The notes beneath the pieces are model-generated. The model did no database searches, was not told the origin of the DNA, and worked only from the letters and a program-made list of their open reading frames with translations. The translations under genes and the position numbers were made by a program. Below are positions 44,586 through 54,052 of a stretch of DNA of 64,000 bases, piece after piece (the stretch's first letter is position 1; each line of letters begins with the position of its first letter). Origin of the DNA: Cytobacillus oceanisediminis (GTDB taxonomy: Bacteria > Bacillota > Bacilli > Bacillales > Cytobacillaceae); contig NZ_CP065511.1 in the NCBI RefSeq assembly GCF_022811925.1, positions 4,899,001 through 4,963,000 of the forward strand, given 5' to 3'.

Positions 44586-44606
44586 TTGAATGAATACTCA
44601 TTCATT
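44586..44606 (-). promoter_or_regulatory. FadR-type operator upstream of fadN
   Basis: TGAATGAATACTCATTCA (44587-44604) is a near-perfect palindrome matching the B. subtilis FadR operator pattern TGAATGA-N4-TCATTCA. It lies about 25 bases upstream of the fadN start. Long-chain acyl-CoA would release FadR. Confidence 0.88.
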
Positions 44607-44828
44607 TTATTCTCAAAAAAAATATGCTTCTCTTCTGAATGAGTTCTGTTAGTTATAACTATAAAATATTTGCAAAATTTACGCAATGATTTTAAGCGGA
44701 AATTTAAAAATGTTTTGAAATTTTTTTAATGCCTCAGCTGTAATTTATATATTTTATTCGAAATGTAAATAAGTGTTTTGGACACTCTAAAAAGGAAACA
44801 TCTTTTGTTCGTTACGGAGGTGAAAGAA

Positions 44829-44960
44829 ATGGGAAAAATGAAGAAAGATCCTTCTAAGGCAGGAGTCAGCGCTGCAAGTGTCCAAGGAGATGCGGGTCCT
44901 ACCGTTGAAAGGGAAGGGCCTAAAAAAAGGAATAGCCAAAATAATCAATATAAGCGATAA
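44829..44960 (+). CDS. YuzL-family small protein
   Basis: Forty-three residues starting MGKMKKDPSKAGVSAASVQG and ending NSQNNQYKR, with GGAGGTG 5-8 bases before the ATG. It is basic and low in hydrophobic residues, like the small spore-associated proteins of Bacillus. The YuzL name is from memory of the sequence and neighbourhood; the function is unknown. Confidence 0.75.
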   Translation: MGKMKKDPSKAGVSAASVQGDAGPTVEREGPKKRNSQNNQYKR

Positions 44961-44970
44961 CCCGCTGTTT

Positions 44971-44995
44971 AAAGGCTGGCTGACGTCAGCCTTTT
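44971..44995 (+). terminator. Terminator after the yuzL-like gene
   Basis: AAAGGCTG and CAGCCTTT form an 8-bp stem around a GCTGACGT loop, followed by TTATAG. Confidence 0.7.
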
Positions 44996-45118
44996 ATAGT
45001 TTCCATTATGTATATAGGTAATTCATTTTCTGCAGAATAGCAAACGTTTTTAAGAGGAAAGATATCCTCGAAAAGAATTGCAGCTATTATAGCGCAAAAA
45101 GAATTGGAGGGACAATTA

Positions 45119-45391
45119 ATGCAACAGCAAAATATGAATATGCAGAACCAGCAGGGCATTATGCAGCAGCCTCCTGCTGTTATTTCCACTAAGGATGCCC
45201 TTTACTTAACAGATATGCTTTCCTGGAACCTTCTCGCCTGTAAAAAAGCGCATTTTTACGCTCAGCAATGCCAGGACCAGGAGCTAAAAACACACTTTGA
45301 GCAATGCGGCCAAATGCATCAGCGTCACTACGAACAGCTGCTTGTTCATTTAAACCAGCAAAATCAGCAGAATTTTATGGGAATGCAATAA
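45119..45391 (+). CDS. Coat-F-like spore protein (YusN-like)
   Basis: A 90-residue protein from the ATG at 45119 (TTGGAGGG is 8 bases upstream). It starts with a Gln/Met/Asn-rich segment, followed by a helical region (TKDALYLTDMLSWNLLACKK, FEQCGQMHQRHYEQLLVHL) of the ferritin-like/CotF kind. Such proteins are part of the spore coat region. It forms a pair with the next gene. Confidence 0.82.
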   Translation: MQQQNMNMQNQQGIMQQPPAVISTKDALYLTDMLSWNLLACKKAHFYAQQCQDQELKTHFEQCGQMHQRHYEQLLVHLNQQNQQNFMGMQ

Positions 45392-45407
45392 GGAAGGAGC
45401 CTTGAAA

Positions 45408-45755
45408 ATGAACCAGAACCAGAATCCAAATACGATTCAAAATCCTGAGACACAGGTAAATAAAACTCCGCAAATGAATGAGCGGGATTTTACAAATGAT
45501 ATTTTATCTACAGAAAAATATATGACAGATGCCTATTCTGTGGCCCTAAATGAAGCAAGCCATCAGAGTCTGTATCAGGATATTCTTGCGGCTTTTAACG
45601 AAACACAAAACCAGCAAAGAGAATTTTATAATCTAATGTTCAAAAAAGGCTGGTATAAAGTTGAAGCGGCTGACCAGCAGAAGCTTCAGCAATCTTATCA
45701 GCAGTTTCAGGGTTATACAAATCAGTTGCCTTATGGCAATGGGCAAATGCAATAA
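45408..45755 (+). CDS. CotF-domain spore coat-like protein
   Basis: A 115-residue protein from the ATG at 45408 with AGGAGCC upstream. After an Asn/Gln-rich start it has the CotF helices (DFTNDILSTEKYMTDAYSVA, SLYQDILAAFNETQNQQREF). Its end, YQQFQGYTNQLPYGNGQMQ, is again Gln-rich. It follows the preceding paralogous-type gene by 16 bases, as one operon. Confidence 0.85.
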   Translation: MNQNQNPNTIQNPETQVNKTPQMNERDFTNDILSTEKYMTDAYSVALNEASHQSLYQDILAAFNETQNQQREFYNLMFKKGWYKVEAADQQKLQQSYQQFQGYTNQLPYGNGQMQ

Positions 45756-45822
45756 GAAAAGCGGAAGCGCCTTGCCCACCCCCGACACCTCGAGGGGGTA
45801 GGCGCTGGAGCTAGACAATTAT
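45755..45822. repeat. Bacillus intergenic repeat, short copy
   Basis: The element begins AAAAGCGGAAGCGCCTTGCC and ends with CGAGGGGGTAGGCGCTGGAG followed by CTAGACA. AGCGCC and GGCGCT form the arms of a hairpin. The same left and right ends occur at 56331-56517, with a longer insert. It starts right at the stop codon of the coat-like gene. Confidence 0.8.
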
Positions 45823-45844
45823 CGAAGTTGCACACTTCAAAAAA

Positions 45845-45880
45845 ACAAAAACCGCTGCTTTGATTGCAGCGGTTTTTTAC
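45845..45880 (-). terminator. Terminator after the yusU-like gene
   Basis: AAACCGCTGC and GCAGCGGTTT form a 10-bp stem; a T-rich end follows on the minus strand. Confidence 0.8.
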
Positions 45881-45881
45881 T

Positions 45882-46130
45882 TCACTTTTTATTGCTTCTC
45901 ATCTCTTCATTCATTGTTTTAATTTCAGTTATCAGTGCCTTCATTTCCTCTTTTGCATCAGGGTATGTATCATTCCAGTGCTTGGCTAAAGGCGGCATTG
46001 ATTTCGCAATAAAAGAGTACAGCGCCCAAGCTTCAACCTTTTCTTTTAATTCTGGAGAGGTCTCGCCGATTAGGAGTTCGGTATATTTTTCAAGCAGGCC
46101 ATCCAGCTGTTCCTTTAACTTCTCATTCAT
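45882..46130 (-). CDS. YusU-like small protein (DUF2573 type)
   Basis: Eighty-two residues, almost wholly helical, starting MNEKLKEQLDGLLEKYTELL and including AWALYSFIAKSMPPLAKHWN. In B. subtilis yusU stands next to yusV, a siderophore ATPase gene, as here. No function is known. Confidence 0.82.
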   Translation of the reverse strand: MNEKLKEQLDGLLEKYTELLIGETSPELKEKVEAWALYSFIAKSMPPLAKHWNDTYPDAKEEMKALITEIKTMNEEMRSNKK

Positions 46131-46158
46131 TGCTACTCCTCCTTTTTATCGCTGTCTA

Positions 46159-46229
46159 ACGGGCAGTAAGACTCCTGCTTCAAACCTTAGAGGAATCGAA
46201 GAGGGATAAGCAGGAGTCTTACTGCCCGT
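46159..46229. repeat. Perfect 22-bp inverted repeat
   Basis: The 22-base arm at 46159-46180 (starting ACGGGCAGTAAGACTCC) is perfectly complementary to 46208-46229, separated by a 27-base loop. No T-run follows on either strand and no coding frame is present. It lies between the yusU-like gene and the ferric reductase gene, and looks like a mobile or dispersed palindromic element. Confidence 0.75.
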
Positions 46230-46287
46230 AAAGGCCCGATTGGTTCAACTATCAATCATTGGGATAAAGCCCCCACTGATTGAAGTT

Positions 46288-47037
46288 TCACTTTATCCTG
46301 CAGGCCAGAGGACATGTCCCGCATCGTTTGCCGCTGCTGGTCAAATAGGAATAGCAGCATGTTTTTCTTGGCCTCACCGTTTTGCCGGTACTTTCAATCA
46401 GTATTTTCTTACTGTCAAATTTCTTTAAGGGATTCGTATTTTCGCAGCCGAACAAATTGCCTGAAGCCTCTTCCAGGATAAACTTAAAATCATCAGCAGC
46501 CCTTTCCGAATGTGTTTCCAAAGGTAAAATCTTTTCGTAAAGCCAGAACAGATAAATCGCTATATTCTCCCAAAGTATTAGTTTAGAAACATTTGCTTCG
46601 TTTGCTATTCTATTCAACACCGGAAAAATATGGCCATTAAAAAGAGTTCCTACAGCATCCTCTCTCCATTTTTCCCTTTCCATCTCAATGCCTTGGCCTT
46701 GAAGGTGAATAAAACTAAAGCCGGGAAGCCATAGTCCATCTTTTTCCTGACTGACAAATGTTATATTTTCATGGCTGATATCCAATTTTATATTCCAGGA
46801 CGTCATACTATACAAGTAAATTACAGGCAGAAAGGCATATCTTTTAATTAAAATAGAAGCAGCCGTTTTTTTATCAGTTGCTCCTATATGGTTTTTCACT
46901 TTATCCAGGTATGGACCTGCCTGACTGGTATCCAGCAACTTTTTCACTTCAATTGTTAAAGGAGAGCCTTCCTCTGAATGCTGGGCAAGTCTGAACTGCC
47001 CGAGAGCTTCTGCCTGTTCTCCTGTTAATTTAATCAT
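46288..47037 (-). CDS. FhuF-type siderophore ferric reductase
   Basis: A 249-residue protein from the ATG at 47037, whose start overlaps the ATPase stop as ATGA. The C terminus carries the FhuF iron-sulfur motif [20 protein letters not shown] (C-C-x10-C-x2-C), which binds a [2Fe-2S] cluster. The N-terminal part resembles the IucA/IucC-FhuF-type fold. It should reduce ferric siderophore after import by the adjacent transporter. Confidence 0.85.
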   Translation of the reverse strand: MIKLTGEQAEALGQFRLAQHSEEGSPLTIEVKKLLDTSQAGPYLDKVKNHIGATDKKTAASILIKRYAFLPVIYLYSMTSWNIKLDISHENITFVSQEKDGLWLPGFSFIHLQGQGIEMEREKWREDAVGTLFNGHIFPVLNRIANEANVSKLILWENIAIYLFWLYEKILPLETHSERAADDFKFILEEASGNLFGCENTNPLKKFDSKKILIESTGKTVRPRKTCCYSYLTSSGKRCGTCPLACRIK

Positions 47038-47858
47038 CCCTGGAATCCTTGCCCTTTTAAAATACATCTGCCTTTCCCATAAGGGATGCAAAGCGGTGTG
47101 CCGAATAATGGATCTATCGTAACCTCGCATTCCATGCCGAATACGGTTTTGACTAATCCGCAATTGATGACATGTTCGGGCTTGCCCTGAGCGAAAACCT
47201 TCTGATCCTTTATGGCAACAATATTATGGGCATAGCGGCAGGCCAAATTCAGATCATGCAGCACCATGACGATGGTACGCTTTTCTTTTTCATTTAATTC
47301 AAATAATAAATCCAGTATTTCAATTTGGTGGGTCATATCTAAATACGTAGTAGGCTCATCAAGCAAAATCGTATCAGTATCCTGAGCCAAAGTCATGGCA
47401 ATCCAGGCGCGCTGGCGCTGTCCGCCGGATAATGAATCCACTGTCCGGTCTTTCAATTCTTCCATGCCTGTAGCCTTTAATGCACTTCTGACCTTTAATT
47501 CATCTTCAGTTGACCATTGCTTCAGCCATGTTTGATAAGGGTATCGCCCCTGTTTGACAAGCTGAAGCACTGTGAGTCCTTCTGGGGCAGAAGGGGATTG
47601 GGGCAGAATCGCCATCTTTCTGGCAACATCTTTGGTTGAAAGTCTGGCTATAGCCTCACCTTCCAATAAAACGGCACCTGATTTCGGCTTTAGCAGCCTG
47701 GCAATGGACCTTAGCAATGTCGATTTTCCACAGCCATTTCCACCAATAAATACTGTGATTTCTCCCTTTGGAATTTCCAGGTCCAATTCATTAATAATAA
47801 TGGTGTCCCCATATGACAAGGTTAAGTCTTTTGTTGCGATCGCTTGCCCTGCTGTCAT
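47034..47858 (-). CDS. Fe3+-siderophore ABC transporter ATP-binding protein (YusV-like)
   Basis: A 274-residue ATPase: Walker [10 protein letters not shown] near residue 40, signature [12 protein letters not shown] near residue 143, Walker [13 protein letters not shown] and switch His in [16 protein letters not shown]. The closest pattern is FecE/FhuC-type siderophore ATPases. It follows two FecCD-type permease genes and a divergent binding protein. Confidence 0.95.
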   Translation of the reverse strand: MTAGQAIATKDLTLSYGDTIIINELDLEIPKGEITVFIGGNGCGKSTLLRSIARLLKPKSGAVLLEGEAIARLSTKDVARKMAILPQSPSAPEGLTVLQLVKQGRYPYQTWLKQWSTEDELKVRSALKATGMEELKDRTVDSLSGGQRQRAWIAMTLAQDTDTILLDEPTTYLDMTHQIEILDLLFELNEKEKRTIVMVLHDLNLACRYAHNIVAIKDQKVFAQGKPEHVINCGLVKTVFGMECEVTIDPLFGTPLCIPYGKGRCILKGQGFQG

Positions 47859-47947
47859 TTCTGCCCCTCTCCTTTTCCTTAATATCTATATCTATATCTA
47901 TAGGCTATCCAGTTACCAGTACGATACGAGTTTCAAGCTTTTCCAGC

Positions 47948-49003
47948 TTATGCGTTTCTTGTCTTGAAAAGCAGGTAAATAAAGTAAGGTGCGCCAATGC
48001 TGGCTGTAAACACACCCGCCGGGATTTCAAGCGGTGAGAACAAAGTCCTGCCTATCAGGTCGGCTGCCATCACAAGGATTCCTCCAATAAGTGCGGAAGC
48101 CGGAAGCAAAGCGCCAAAAGCAGAGCCAACCAGCCTCCGGGCCATATGAGGAGCCATTAATCCAACAAAGCCTATCCCGCCGCCAAATGCAACAGCTCCG
48201 CCAATTAATGCCGTGCTGACCATCAGCAGAAGAAACCGGTATTTCTGTACTGTGCTCCCTACTCCCTTTGCAATATCATCGCCAAGTTCCTGGATATTGA
48301 CATTTCGTGCTAAAACAAACGCCAGTATCAGAAACACGATTGTCCATGGGACCAAAATTGCGACATTATCCCAATTTGAACCGTAAACAGTCCCGGTTAT
48401 CCAAATATTCGCCTGGCTTGCCTGGTAAATCGGCCCAAAGACCATCATCAAGGTTGTCAGTGCCTTCATTAGGCTTGCAAGTCCGATCCCAATTAAAACA
48501 AGCCGTACTGGCGATACTCCATCCTTATAGGCGAGAAAATAAACAAGAAAGGCCAAAATAGCAGCACCCGCAAAAGCTGCAAGAGGCATCCAATTTATAC
48601 TTACAGTTAATGCATTATTTTTATCACTAAAAAAAGCAAGAAAAGCTACAACTGCTACAGATGCCCCTCCTGTAATCCCGATTATGTCAGGAGATGCAAG
48701 CGGATTTCTGATGATTCCCTGCAGGATGCCCCCCGCTGCAGCAAGCGCCATTCCTACCATTAATGCAACGATAATTCTTGGAAGTCTGAATGACTGAATG
48801 ACCAGCCTATCCATATCCGAACCCCCGCCAAAGAATACCTGTACAACCTTCAGAGGGCTGATTTTCATTTCACCCGTGCCGGTGCTGATGATAAAAACTC
48901 CGGCAGCAGCTGCTGCCAATAATAAAAAAGTGATAAGTGCTTTGCGGTTTACTAAAAAAGAAATTCTATCGCCAAACAAGCGCAAGTTATAATATTTTTT
49001 CAT
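47948..49003 (-). CDS. Fe3+-siderophore ABC transporter permease (second subunit)
   Basis: A 351-residue FecCD-family permease with about nine membrane helices. It shows LAAAGGILQGIIRNPLASPD near residue 85 and GFVGLMAPHMARRLVG near residue 275, both family hallmarks. The start overlaps the stop of the other permease by one base. Confidence 0.94.
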   Translation of the reverse strand: MKKYYNLRLFGDRISFLVNRKALITFLLLAAAAAGVFIISTGTGEMKISPLKVVQVFFGGGSDMDRLVIQSFRLPRIIVALMVGMALAAAGGILQGIIRNPLASPDIIGITGGASVAVVAFLAFFSDKNNALTVSINWMPLAAFAGAAILAFLVYFLAYKDGVSPVRLVLIGIGLASLMKALTTLMMVFGPIYQASQANIWITGTVYGSNWDNVAILVPWTIVFLILAFVLARNVNIQELGDDIAKGVGSTVQKYRFLLLMVSTALIGGAVAFGGGIGFVGLMAPHMARRLVGSAFGALLPASALIGGILVMAADLIGRTLFSPLEIPAGVFTASIGAPYFIYLLFKTRNA

Positions 49004-50004
49004 TACTGATTGAACCCCCTTCTGGCAATATACACAAAGAAAGGAGTTCCAATTACAGCCGTCATGACGCCAACAGGAACTTCCTGCGGCATGATGATAT
49101 ACCTTGATGCTATGTCCGCTACAAGAAGGAGCATCCCCCCGAATAGACCCGCATAAGGAATCACCCAGCGATGGTCAATGCCGACAACTGCCCGGGTTAA
49201 ATGGGGAATGACAATGCCTAGAAAGCCAATAGGACCAGCAACAGCTACCGCTCCTCCTGACAGAAGCACAATAACAATGCCCGCACCCAATTTCAGCAAT
49301 CCTGTTTTCAAGCCCAGCCCCTTCGCTACATCCTCGCCCATTGATAAGACGTTCAATTTCCCCGCAATGATCAGGGAAAAGATCCAGCCGGCTAATAAAT
49401 ATGGGAATACAGCTGCGAGGGTCTCCAGCTTTCTTCCCGATACGGATCCTGCCAGCCAAAATAGCACCTGTTCCAGGGCAGTCTCATTAATAACGAGAAA
49501 GCCTTGTGTCATCGAAGCAAACATGGCACTCATCGCCGCACCGGCAAGGGTTAATTTCATGGGTGTCAGCCCTTCCCTGCCGATAGAGCCAATTATATAT
49601 ACGAATATAAATGAAACAGCAGCCCCCAGAAATGAAACCCATGTAAAGGCCTGCAAATTACTAATTGAAAAAAGTGTTACTGTAATAACGACTGCAAATC
49701 CAGCACCTGCGTTTATTCCGAAAATTTCAGGAGCAGCAAGGGGATTCTTTGTCAGTGTCTGGAGCAATACACCCGCAATCGCAAGGCTTGCCCCTACTGC
49801 CGCCGCAATCAATGCTCTCGGCAGACGGACTGATTGAATGATTATGTGTTCATTCGTTCCATCGAATTTTGTAAATGCATCAATTGCCATCTTCCAGGTT
49901 GTGTCGGTATATCCGTATACAATACTGAAAGACATTAATACTAATAATAGTAGGATAGCTGCAAATAGCCCAGCCCATCTCAGAGAATTTGTTTTTAATA
50001 GCAT
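49003..50004 (-). CDS. Fe3+-siderophore ABC transporter permease (first subunit)
   Basis: A 333-residue FecCD-family permease with LAIAGVLLQTLTKNPLAAPE near residue 75 and GFLGIVIPHLTRAVVG near residue 260. It is first in the minus-strand operon, behind Fur-box matches shared with the divergent binding-protein gene. Confidence 0.94.
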   Translation of the reverse strand: MLLKTNSLRWAGLFAAILLLLVLMSFSIVYGYTDTTWKMAIDAFTKFDGTNEHIIIQSVRLPRALIAAAVGASLAIAGVLLQTLTKNPLAAPEIFGINAGAGFAVVITVTLFSISNLQAFTWVSFLGAAVSFIFVYIIGSIGREGLTPMKLTLAGAAMSAMFASMTQGFLVINETALEQVLFWLAGSVSGRKLETLAAVFPYLLAGWIFSLIIAGKLNVLSMGEDVAKGLGLKTGLLKLGAGIVIVLLSGGAVAVAGPIGFLGIVIPHLTRAVVGIDHRWVIPYAGLFGGMLLLVADIASRYIIMPQEVPVGVMTAVIGTPFFVYIARRGFNQ

Positions 50005-50086
50005 AGCGAGACCCTTCTTGCGTCTATTTAGTAAGGTTTAGTTACATTTTCAGTCTATTGTACAGAGGATTAGCTGTCAATGAGTT

Positions 50087-50200
50087 TGAAAATCATTTTC
50101 ATTGATCATTGAAAAATTAAATGAAAATGATTTTCAATTACCTATTGACAATTTAAAGTGTCCACAGTACTATAAAATTGTCAAATGAAAATGATTATCA
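50087..50200. promoter_or_regulatory. Divergent Fur-regulated promoter region
   Basis: Three Fur-box cores lie here: TGAAAATCATTTTCA (50087-50101, perfect palindrome), TGAAAATGATTTTCA (50122-50136) and TGAAAATGATTATCA (50186-50200). The plus-strand promoter has TTGACA (50145-50150), a 17-bp spacer and TACTAT (50168-50173), with the last Fur core just downstream. The first two cores flank the probable minus-strand start region. Confidence 0.88.
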
Positions 50201-50228
50201 TTAACAACGCAAAATGGAGGAGTACATA

Positions 50229-51197
50229 ATGAAATTCAAGTCTTTACTTGCCATTCTTTCAGTTTTCACTATCTTGTTCCTGGCTGCCTGCGGGAATAAC
50301 AGCGAACAGGATGAGAAAGCTGATAAGGAAAAAGAAGGAAACAAAACAGAAGATACAGGCTATACAGTTGAGCATGCAATGGGCACAACTAAGCTTGATA
50401 AAGCGCCTGAAAAAGTTGTCATTCTGACAAACGAAGGTACAGAAGCATTGCTTTCCATGGGGGTTACTCCAGTCGGTGCCGTTCAGTCCTGGACTGGCGA
50501 TCCATGGTATGAACATATCGCTGATGATATGAAAGATGTTCAGGTTGTGGGGACAGAAAGCGAAGTCAATGTAGAAGCAATCGCAGCGCTGCAGCCGGAC
50601 CTTATCATCGGCAACAAGATGCGCCAGGAAAAAATTTATGATCAGTTAAATGATATTGCCCCTACTATTTTCGCTGAAACATTGCGCGGAGACTGGAAGG
50701 AAAACTTTGAGCTTTATGCAAAAGCACTTAACAAAGAAGAAGAAGGCAAAAAAGTCCTAACTGATTATGATAGCCGCATAGAAGAAATTAAAACAAGCCT
50801 TGGCGATAAATTGAGTCAGAAAGTTTCCATTGTCCGTTTTATGGCTGGAGATGTCCGTATCTACCATAAAGACTCTTTCTCAGGCGTAATTCTTGATCAA
50901 ATTGGACTTGCGCGCCCGGAAAGCCAGAATGTAGATGACTTCGCTGAGGTAAATGCAACAAAAGAACGCATTCCTGCTATGGATGGAGATGTATTATTCT
51001 ACTTCACATATGAAACAGGCGATGGCGAAGCAAACAAGCTTGCAAAAGAATGGATTGAAGACCCATTATTCAAAAACCTTAAAGTAGCACAGGAAGGCAA
51101 TGTTCATGAAGTCAGCGATACCATCTGGAATACTGCCGGCGGCGTTATTGCTGCTAACCTGTTATTGGATGACATTGAGAAATATCTTGTGAAGTAA
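50229..51197 (+). CDS. Fe3+-siderophore-binding lipoprotein (YfiY-like)
   Basis: A 322-residue lipoprotein starting MKFKSLLAILSVFTILFLAA, lipobox LAACGN so the lipidated Cys is about residue 21. The mature protein has KAPEKVVILTNEGTEALLSM and two lobes joined by a helix, like FhuD/FecB-type binding proteins. GGAGGAG lies 7-8 bases before the ATG. It stands divergent from its permeases. The exact siderophore (schizokinen, citrate or other) cannot be told. Confidence 0.94.
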   Translation: MKFKSLLAILSVFTILFLAACGNNSEQDEKADKEKEGNKTEDTGYTVEHAMGTTKLDKAPEKVVILTNEGTEALLSMGVTPVGAVQSWTGDPWYEHIADDMKDVQVVGTESEVNVEAIAALQPDLIIGNKMRQEKIYDQLNDIAPTIFAETLRGDWKENFELYAKALNKEEEGKKVLTDYDSRIEEIKTSLGDKLSQKVSIVRFMAGDVRIYHKDSFSGVILDQIGLARPESQNVDDFAEVNATKERIPAMDGDVLFYFTYETGDGEANKLAKEWIEDPLFKNLKVAQEGNVHEVSDTIWNTAGGVIAANLLLDDIEKYLVK

Positions 51198-51257
51198 TGC
51201 TAAACTCGTGATTGCGCTCCCATAATACCCCCTCTTTTATAGGAGCTCAAATATATT

Positions 51258-51290
51258 AAAAGGAACCTGAACCAACCAGGTTCCTTTTTT
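51258..51290 (+). terminator. Terminator after the siderophore-binding gene
   Basis: AAAGGAACCTG and CAGGTTCCTTT form an 11-bp stem followed by TTTTATTTG. Confidence 0.85.
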
Positions 51291-51422
51291 ATTTGTCCAT
51301 ATTACATTTTCCCGATCTTACTGCCATACATCCAAACCCTTCTTTTTTTATTGCCTTCCATTCATAAGTTTTCCAAAACCGGCAACAATAAGCGTAATGC
51401 CGAAAATGATGGTGATTTTCCT

Positions 51423-52916
51423 ATGAGAAATTGGTTGAAAAACAAACGGATTAAAGAGGATATCCAGCATAAGGAATGGGAAAAATCCTTGATTAAATCC
51501 AAAGACTTCAAAAAAATCTTTTATTATAACAAAAAAACAAATGTGCGCTTTGGACTTACTTTCATGGCTACTTTAATTGATGAAAATATTATTCAGGATG
51601 GTATTCTCCCTAATCTTCTGGAAGAAGAATTCCGGGAAATAGAGGATATTAAACAGCTTGTCCCTGTGGCTGATGTGCAGATTTGTGATGACCCTTCTCT
51701 AATCGAACAAAAGCTTTTAAATGGCTACGTCATGCTGACGATTGAGACAGAACTTAAACATTTCGGCTTTATAGCTGCGCAAAAAGAAATCGTCAGGGGG
51801 CTAAGCCAGCCTGAAGTTGAATTTTCCGTTATCGGTCCTAAAGAAGCCTTTGTCGAGTCAATGGGCCAAAATTTAAATTTAATCCGAAAACGTCTTCCGG
51901 TAAAAGAACTGATTATTGAAGAGTTTAAGCTGGGGACCCTGTCAAAAACCGCTGTCGCCATGCTTTATATGGAAGATATCACAAATGAGGATAATGTAAA
52001 TACTGTCAGGCAGAGACTTACAAACGTGAAATTTGATGCCATTACAGACAGTTCCTATATTGTACAGCTGATTAGTGATAACTCCAATTCCCCTTTCCCG
52101 CAGCTGCTTGATACAGAGCGGCCTGACAGGGTCGCGGGAATATTGGCAGAGGGAAAAATCGCCATTGTGGTTGACGGCTCACCCCATGTGTTAATTACAC
52201 CAACCACACTTGTTGAATTTTTCAGTTCTTTTGAAGATTATTTTTTAAATTGGATTTTATCTTCTTTTTTCCGGCTCATCCGTTTGTTCGCGGTTGCGTT
52301 TTCCATTCTGGTTACACCTATTTATGTAGCAACCCTTTCATATCATTATGAGCTTATTCCAAAAGATTTGCTGAGTACATTAATTACATCAAGGCGGGAG
52401 ATTCCACTCCCTCCCATTCTGGAGGCATTGTTTCTGGAGCTGACCATTGAATTGCTGCGTGAGGCAGGAGCCCGCCTTCCGACCAAGGTCGGCCAGACGA
52501 TCGGTATCGTGGGAGGAATCGTAATTGGGACTGCATCTGTAGAAGCAGGCTTGACGAGTAACGTCCTTCTCATTATTGTAGCTCTCGCCGCTCTCGCCTC
52601 CTTTACAACACCTGTATACAGGATGGGCAACACTATTCGTCTGCTGCGCTTTCCCTTCCTGTTTTTTGCAGAACTATGGGGCCTGCTCGGGATTGTGTTT
52701 TGCTTCTGTTTACTGCTGACTCATTTAATACGGCTGACTTCACTTGGCAGGCCATTCCTTGAGCCGCTCTATCCGCCTCGGGTTATGGATATGAAAGATG
52801 CCCTTATCAGGCTTCCATTTGAAAAACAATCCAAAAGGCCGATATTTTTACGGACTAAAAATCCAATCCGCTTCAGTAAGAAAAAGGCCGAAGAGAAAAA
52901 AGATATCGACGAGTAA
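51423..52916 (+). CDS. Spore germination receptor subunit A (GerA family)
   Basis: A 497-residue membrane protein from the ATG at 51423 (GGTGAT lies 6 bases upstream); the frame is open farther up without an RBS. It has a large soluble N-terminal domain, the conserved ITDSSYIVQLISDNSNSPFP region, and a C-terminal membrane part beginning FFRLIRLFAVAFSILVTPIY with the PPILEALFLELTIELLREAG and TVEAGL-like segments. The paralogues of B. subtilis are GerAA, GerBA and GerKA; which germinant it senses is unknown. Confidence 0.93.
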   Translation: MRNWLKNKRIKEDIQHKEWEKSLIKSKDFKKIFYYNKKTNVRFGLTFMATLIDENIIQDGILPNLLEEEFREIEDIKQLVPVADVQICDDPSLIEQKLLNGYVMLTIETELKHFGFIAAQKEIVRGLSQPEVEFSVIGPKEAFVESMGQNLNLIRKRLPVKELIIEEFKLGTLSKTAVAMLYMEDITNEDNVNTVRQRLTNVKFDAITDSSYIVQLISDNSNSPFPQLLDTERPDRVAGILAEGKIAIVVDGSPHVLITPTTLVEFFSSFEDYFLNWILSSFFRLIRLFAVAFSILVTPIYVATLSYHYELIPKDLLSTLITSRREIPLPPILEALFLELTIELLREAGARLPTKVGQTIGIVGGIVIGTASVEAGLTSNVLLIIVALAALASFTTPVYRMGNTIRLLRFPFLFFAELWGLLGIVFCFCLLLTHLIRLTSLGRPFLEPLYPPRVMDMKDALIRLPFEKQSKRPIFLRTKNPIRFSKKKAEEKKDIDE

Positions 52917-52951
52917 TACCAAATGTATCAACTTAAATGGAGGTGAACCAG

Positions 52952-54052
52952 ATGAAGGAACAGCCAATACCAGAAAGATTGCAGATTTCTCCCTTTTTAG
53001 TATTTTACTTGGTCATGTCCATGCAAATTGGGATCGGTGTATTAGGATATCAGAGGATTATCGCAATGGATGCAGGATACGATGCCTGGATATCCATATT
53101 ATTTGCCGGCGCATGCATTCATGTAATTGTTTGGATGATCTATAAAATAGGCGAGACTGTTGGCGGTGATATTGTAACAGCACATAAATACGTCGTGGGG
53201 AACTTTTTCGGCAAGGCTCTCTGCTTCATTTTTATTGGCTATTTTATCCTGTATTCCTTAACAGTAATAAGGACATTTATTGAAGTCATACAGGTTTGGA
53301 TGTTCCCTGAATTAAGCACCTTCTGGTTCTCCTTCGGTTTTATGATTCTTTGTGTCTATATTATTTTTGGAGGATTTAGAACTGTAGTCGGTACAGCCTT
53401 CTTTGGGCTTGTTCTGCCGGCTTACCTCCTCCTTACATTCAGCTGGGCGATTAAATTCTCCAACTTTTACAACCTGCTGCCCATTTGGGATCATTCCATT
53501 AAAGAACTGCTTACAGCTTCTTATCATATGTCCCTTACTTTTATTGGGTTTGAAATCATCCTTTTTTTCTATCCATTTATTAAAGAACCAAAAAAGTCGC
53601 AGAAATGGGCTCATCTGGCCGTATTAACAACTACTCTTATTTACACGATTCTAGCCATCATTACTTTTGCCTATTTTGCCGAAGACCAGCTGGCAAAACA
53701 AATTTGGGCGAGTTTAACGATGTGGAAAATAGTTGAAATGCCCTTTGTTGAACGATTTGAATATATCGGGATAGCGAACTGGAACTTAATCATTCTTCCT
53801 AATGTTTGCATTTCCATTTGGATCGCCTCCAGGCTTATTAAAAGGGTATTTAACATCCGCCAGAAAGTGGGAGTGTTTTTTGTTGTGGCAGCAGTGCTTT
53901 CCGTTATACATTTTTTGGATACAAGAGAAAAAATTAATACGCTTAATAACTATGTGGGAAAAATGGGATTTGCTTTTACCTTTATTTATATTCCTTTGCT
54001 TTTCGCTGCTGTGATGATCGCCAAGAAGCTGAAAAAGGGGAAGAAGAAATGA
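52952..54052 (+). CDS. Spore germination receptor subunit B (GerB family)
   Basis: A 366-residue ten-helix permease-like protein starting MKEQPIPERLQISPFLVFYL, with GGAGGTG 6-7 bases before the ATG. It is related to amino-acid transporters and forms the germinant-binding membrane subunit. It lies between the A and C subunit genes and overlaps the C gene by 4 bases. Confidence 0.92.
   Translation: MKEQPIPERLQISPFLVFYLVMSMQIGIGVLGYQRIIAMDAGYDAWISILFAGACIHVIVWMIYKIGETVGGDIVTAHKYVVGNFFGKALCFIFIGYFILYSLTVIRTFIEVIQVWMFPELSTFWFSFGFMILCVYIIFGGFRTVVGTAFFGLVLPAYLLLTFSWAIKFSNFYNLLPIWDHSIKELLTASYHMSLTFIGFEIILFFYPFIKEPKKSQKWAHLAVLTTTLIYTILAIITFAYFAEDQLAKQIWASLTMWKIVEMPFVERFEYIGIANWNLIILPNVCISIWIASRLIKRVFNIRQKVGVFFVVAAVLSVIHFLDTREKINTLNNYVGKMGFAFTFIYIPLLFAAVMIAKKLKKGKKK

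Noticed and set aside
44778..44828. Upstream extension of the YuzL-like gene
   Set aside because: The longer frame begins without an RBS, whereas GGAGGTG stands directly before the internal ATG at 44829.
46159..46229. Insertion sequence ends
   Set aside because: There is no transposase frame inside the 27-base loop and no target duplication can be seen.
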